A stretch of DNA of 64,000 bases from Leptotrichia hongkongensis (GTDB lineage: Bacteria; Fusobacteriota; Fusobacteriia; Fusobacteriales; Leptotrichiaceae): positions 1 to 64,000 of the forward strand of contig NZ_JBGORW010000001.1 in assembly GCF_041538065.1 (NCBI RefSeq), in the 5' to 3' direction. The notes beneath the pieces are model-generated. The model was not told the DNA's origin. It worked only from the letters and a program-made list of their open reading frames with translations, and searched no databases. Made by a program: the position numbers and the translations under genes. Shown here piece by piece: positions 62,394 through 64,000 of this stretch (positions within the stretch are counted from its first letter, which is position 1; each line of letters starts with the position of its first letter).

Positions 62394-63383
62394 ATGAGAC
62401 TAAAAGAATTATGTCAGTTAAATGGAGTTTCAGGGGATGAGAAGGAAGTATATGATTTTTTATATAATGAATATAAAAAAAGAAACCTTTCAATAATAAA
62501 GGACAGACTTGGCTCTATTTTTGGTCTTAAAAAAGGAAACAACTCGTCATATAAAATAATGATAAGTTCCAACATGGATGAAAGTGGAGGAATGATTTCA
62601 GACATTAGAGAAGACGGACTGATGGAATTTTTAACAATAGGACTTTATGAAAAAAGTCTGTTTGAACAGAGAATAGTAAAAGTGCTTAATAGAAGACATG
62701 AAGAATATACAGGGTTTATAGTAAAAAATGAAAATGAACTTTTACTTGATACAGGATATGGAAGTAAAGCGGAAGTTTTAAAGGCAGGAATTCAGATTGG
62801 AGATATTTTTTTACTTGATATTCCAACTTTATGCCTTCCAGAAGGAGAGATACTTTCTAAAAATCTTTCTAACAGGGCAGGGCTTGAGGTTGGTCTTACA
62901 GTTCTGGATAAACTGGAAGAAGGTAGCGAAAATCTTTCATTTGATGTAGCAGTAGGCGGGATATCCCATTCAGTAACAGGTCAGCGTGGTGCAATAACGG
63001 CAACGACTGCTGTAAAACCTGATATAGCTATTGTTATTGATGCAGCATATGTAAAAGAATCTAAAGAAAATGCCATATATATTCGCAGTTTTGATAAGTC
63101 AATGCTTCCAAATCAAATGTTAAAACAGGAATTTTATGAAGCTGCAAAGAAAAAAGGATATATTCCTGAAGGGCATGTTCAGCTGGAAGCAACAGACGGT
63201 TCTTTTATCCATAAGTCATTGGAGGGAACTCCAACAGTTGTGCTTGTACTGCCTTTAAAACATAAACAGGCTCTTCTAAATTCGTTAAAAGTAAAACACA
63301 TAAATAATCTTAGTGATGTAATCATAGAGTTTATTAAGGGGCTGACTGCTGAAAAAATAGAAAAATTCGGATTTAAAGGGTGA
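62394..63383 (+). CDS. M42-family metallopeptidase
   Basis: A 329 aa protein of the M42 (glutamyl aminopeptidase/FrvX) family. The N-terminus (LKELCQLNGVSGDEKEVYDF) and later regions (NLSNRAGLEVGLTVLDKL, GAITATTAVKPDIAIVID) fit. Metal and catalytic positions look altered: ISSNMDESGG replaces the usual AHxDE motif and NLSNRAG replaces DNR, so activity is uncertain. I chose the ATG at 62394 because ATGGAG precedes it. It is followed 5 bp later by a second M42 gene, suggesting a heteromeric pair. Confidence 0.82.
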   Translation: MRLKELCQLNGVSGDEKEVYDFLYNEYKKRNLSIIKDRLGSIFGLKKGNNSSYKIMISSNMDESGGMISDIREDGLMEFLTIGLYEKSLFEQRIVKVLNRRHEEYTGFIVKNENELLLDTGYGSKAEVLKAGIQIGDIFLLDIPTLCLPEGEILSKNLSNRAGLEVGLTVLDKLEEGSENLSFDVAVGGISHSVTGQRGAITATTAVKPDIAIVIDAAYVKESKENAIYIRSFDKSMLPNQMLKQEFYEAAKKKGYIPEGHVQLEATDGSFIHKSLEGTPTVVLVLPLKHKQALLNSLKVKHINNLSDVIIEFIKGLTAEKIEKFGFKG

Positions 63384-63388
63384 GAAAA

Positions 63389-64000
63389 ATGAATTTTGAT
63401 ATAAGATGGGAAGTTTTGAAGGAGCTGACAGAAACTTATGCAATTTCAGGATTTGAAGAGGATATTGTAGATATGTTGAAAAAGCATATAAATCTTCCAT
63501 ATTCTCAGGATGGTCTTGGATCCTGCCTTTTTAGAAAGGAAGGAAATGGTATTTCCATAATGATAGCCACTCATATGGATGAAGTAGGGTTTGTTGTAAA
63601 GGAAATAGATGAGCAGGGGTACATGTATTTTCAGAATGTAGGAAACATGTGGTCGCATGTTCTGCTCAATCAGAAAGTGGCAGTTATAAATGAAAAAAAG
63701 AATATATATTATGGTGTTATTGGTGGACCTGCAGTTCATTCAATAAAGGAAAAGGAAAGAGAAAAGGTATTACCGATTGATAAACTGTATATTGATATGG
63801 GAGTCAGCAGTAAAAAACGGATTGAAGAACTTGGAATAAAAGTAGGAGATATGATATGTCCGTATGGAGAAATGATAGAGCTGAATGAGGAAGGATACCT
63901 TGCAGGGAAATCCTTTGACAATCGTGTAAGTGTAGCGACAGGAATATGGCTTATGAATATGCTGAAAAAAGAAAATACAGGCAATAAGGTTACTCTTGCG
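63389..64000 (+). CDS. M42-family metallopeptidase (partial, runs off the right edge)
   Basis: 204 codons are visible and the frame is open to the window end. Typical M42 features: ELTETYAISGFEEDIVDML at the start, the metal-binding ATHMDEVGFVV near residue 65, and SFDNRVSVATG near 178. Unlike its neighbour the metal motifs are intact, so this is probably the active partner. M42 proteins form large tetrahedral aminopeptidase shells and are sometimes labelled endoglucanase M. The start follows a weak site (GGGTGAG) that overlaps the previous stop. Confidence 0.88.
   Translation, partial: MNFDIRWEVLKELTETYAISGFEEDIVDMLKKHINLPYSQDGLGSCLFRKEGNGISIMIATHMDEVGFVVKEIDEQGYMYFQNVGNMWSHVLLNQKVAVINEKKNIYYGVIGGPAVHSIKEKEREKVLPIDKLYIDMGVSSKKRIEELGIKVGDMICPYGEMIELNEEGYLAGKSFDNRVSVATGIWLMNMLKKENTGNKVTLA

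Noticed and set aside
1..64000. CRISPR arrays, tRNA or rRNA genes, complete insertion sequences and prophage genes.
   Set aside because: None was seen: no regular spaced repeats, no cloverleaf or rRNA signature, and no intact transposase, integrase or phage structural frame.

Overview
The window is AT-rich (about 70% A+T by eye), with strong GGAGG-type ribosome binding sites, TTGAC/TATAAT promoters, and no tRNA, rRNA or CRISPR array. The gene set fits a Fusobacteriota chromosome, most likely an oral Leptotrichia: a fusobacterial-type alpha-glucoside PTS with a GH4 6-phospho-alpha-glucosidase, a Ter/FabV enoyl reductase, a PL1 pectate lyase, a RepB-like initiator and many small secreted proteins. 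The genus is inferred, not proven.

Layout. 1-4.7 kb: carA-carB. 4.8-12.6 kb: an accessory stretch with a lipoprotein, two direct copies of a 105-bp repeat around a gene remnant, an exported EndoU-type nuclease, and a type III restriction-modification operon whose mod gene carries a G16 tract. 12.8-30.2 kb: mixed housekeeping and catabolic genes (corA, ter/fabV, an SDR, a GntR regulator, pectate lyase, deoC, deoB, an HxlR regulator, Fic, Nudix, GNAT, hpf, a 3-methyladenine glycosylase) plus several unknown genes and a decayed SH3-like gene. 30.9-40.7 kb: a purine operon, purL-(lipoprotein)-purE-purC-purF-(YciI-like)-purM-purN. 40.7-42.8 kb: two micro membrane proteins and three exported small proteins. 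42.9-44.4 kb: malQ. 44.7-50 kb: an Hsp70-like gene, a J-like/membrane protein split by a probable frameshift, and an HsdS-like plus catalytically empty HsdM-like pair. 51-57.2 kb: the alpha-glucoside locus (EIICB, GntR/UTRA regulator, GH4, GH13). 57.4-58.6 kb: a RepB-like initiator. 58.9 kb to the right edge: a second PTS cluster (TIM-barrel protein, EIIB, EIIC, GrdB-like protein, two M42 peptidases).

How parts work together. Four promoters (SDR, malQ, EIICB, GH4) share an AGATWTAYRTA-like box exactly 1 bp upstream of a TTGAC -35 hexamer. Two paralogous GntR/UTRA regulators lie beside three of them, which suggests one alpha-glucan/alpha-glucoside regulon. EIICB would import and phosphorylate alpha-glucosides, GH4 would cleave the phospho-disaccharide, and MalQ and the GH13 enzyme would handle unphosphorylated oligosaccharides.

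Most notable: (1) that shared promoter box; (2) a family of about 105-bp dispersed elements with imperfect terminal inverted repeats, six clear copies plus one interrupted; (3) the G16 on/off switch in mod; (4) the Hsp70/J-like gene group beside a dead HsdM/HsdS-like pair; (5) the PTS/GrdB-like/M42 cluster. All function calls come from reading the sequence; no database search was run.
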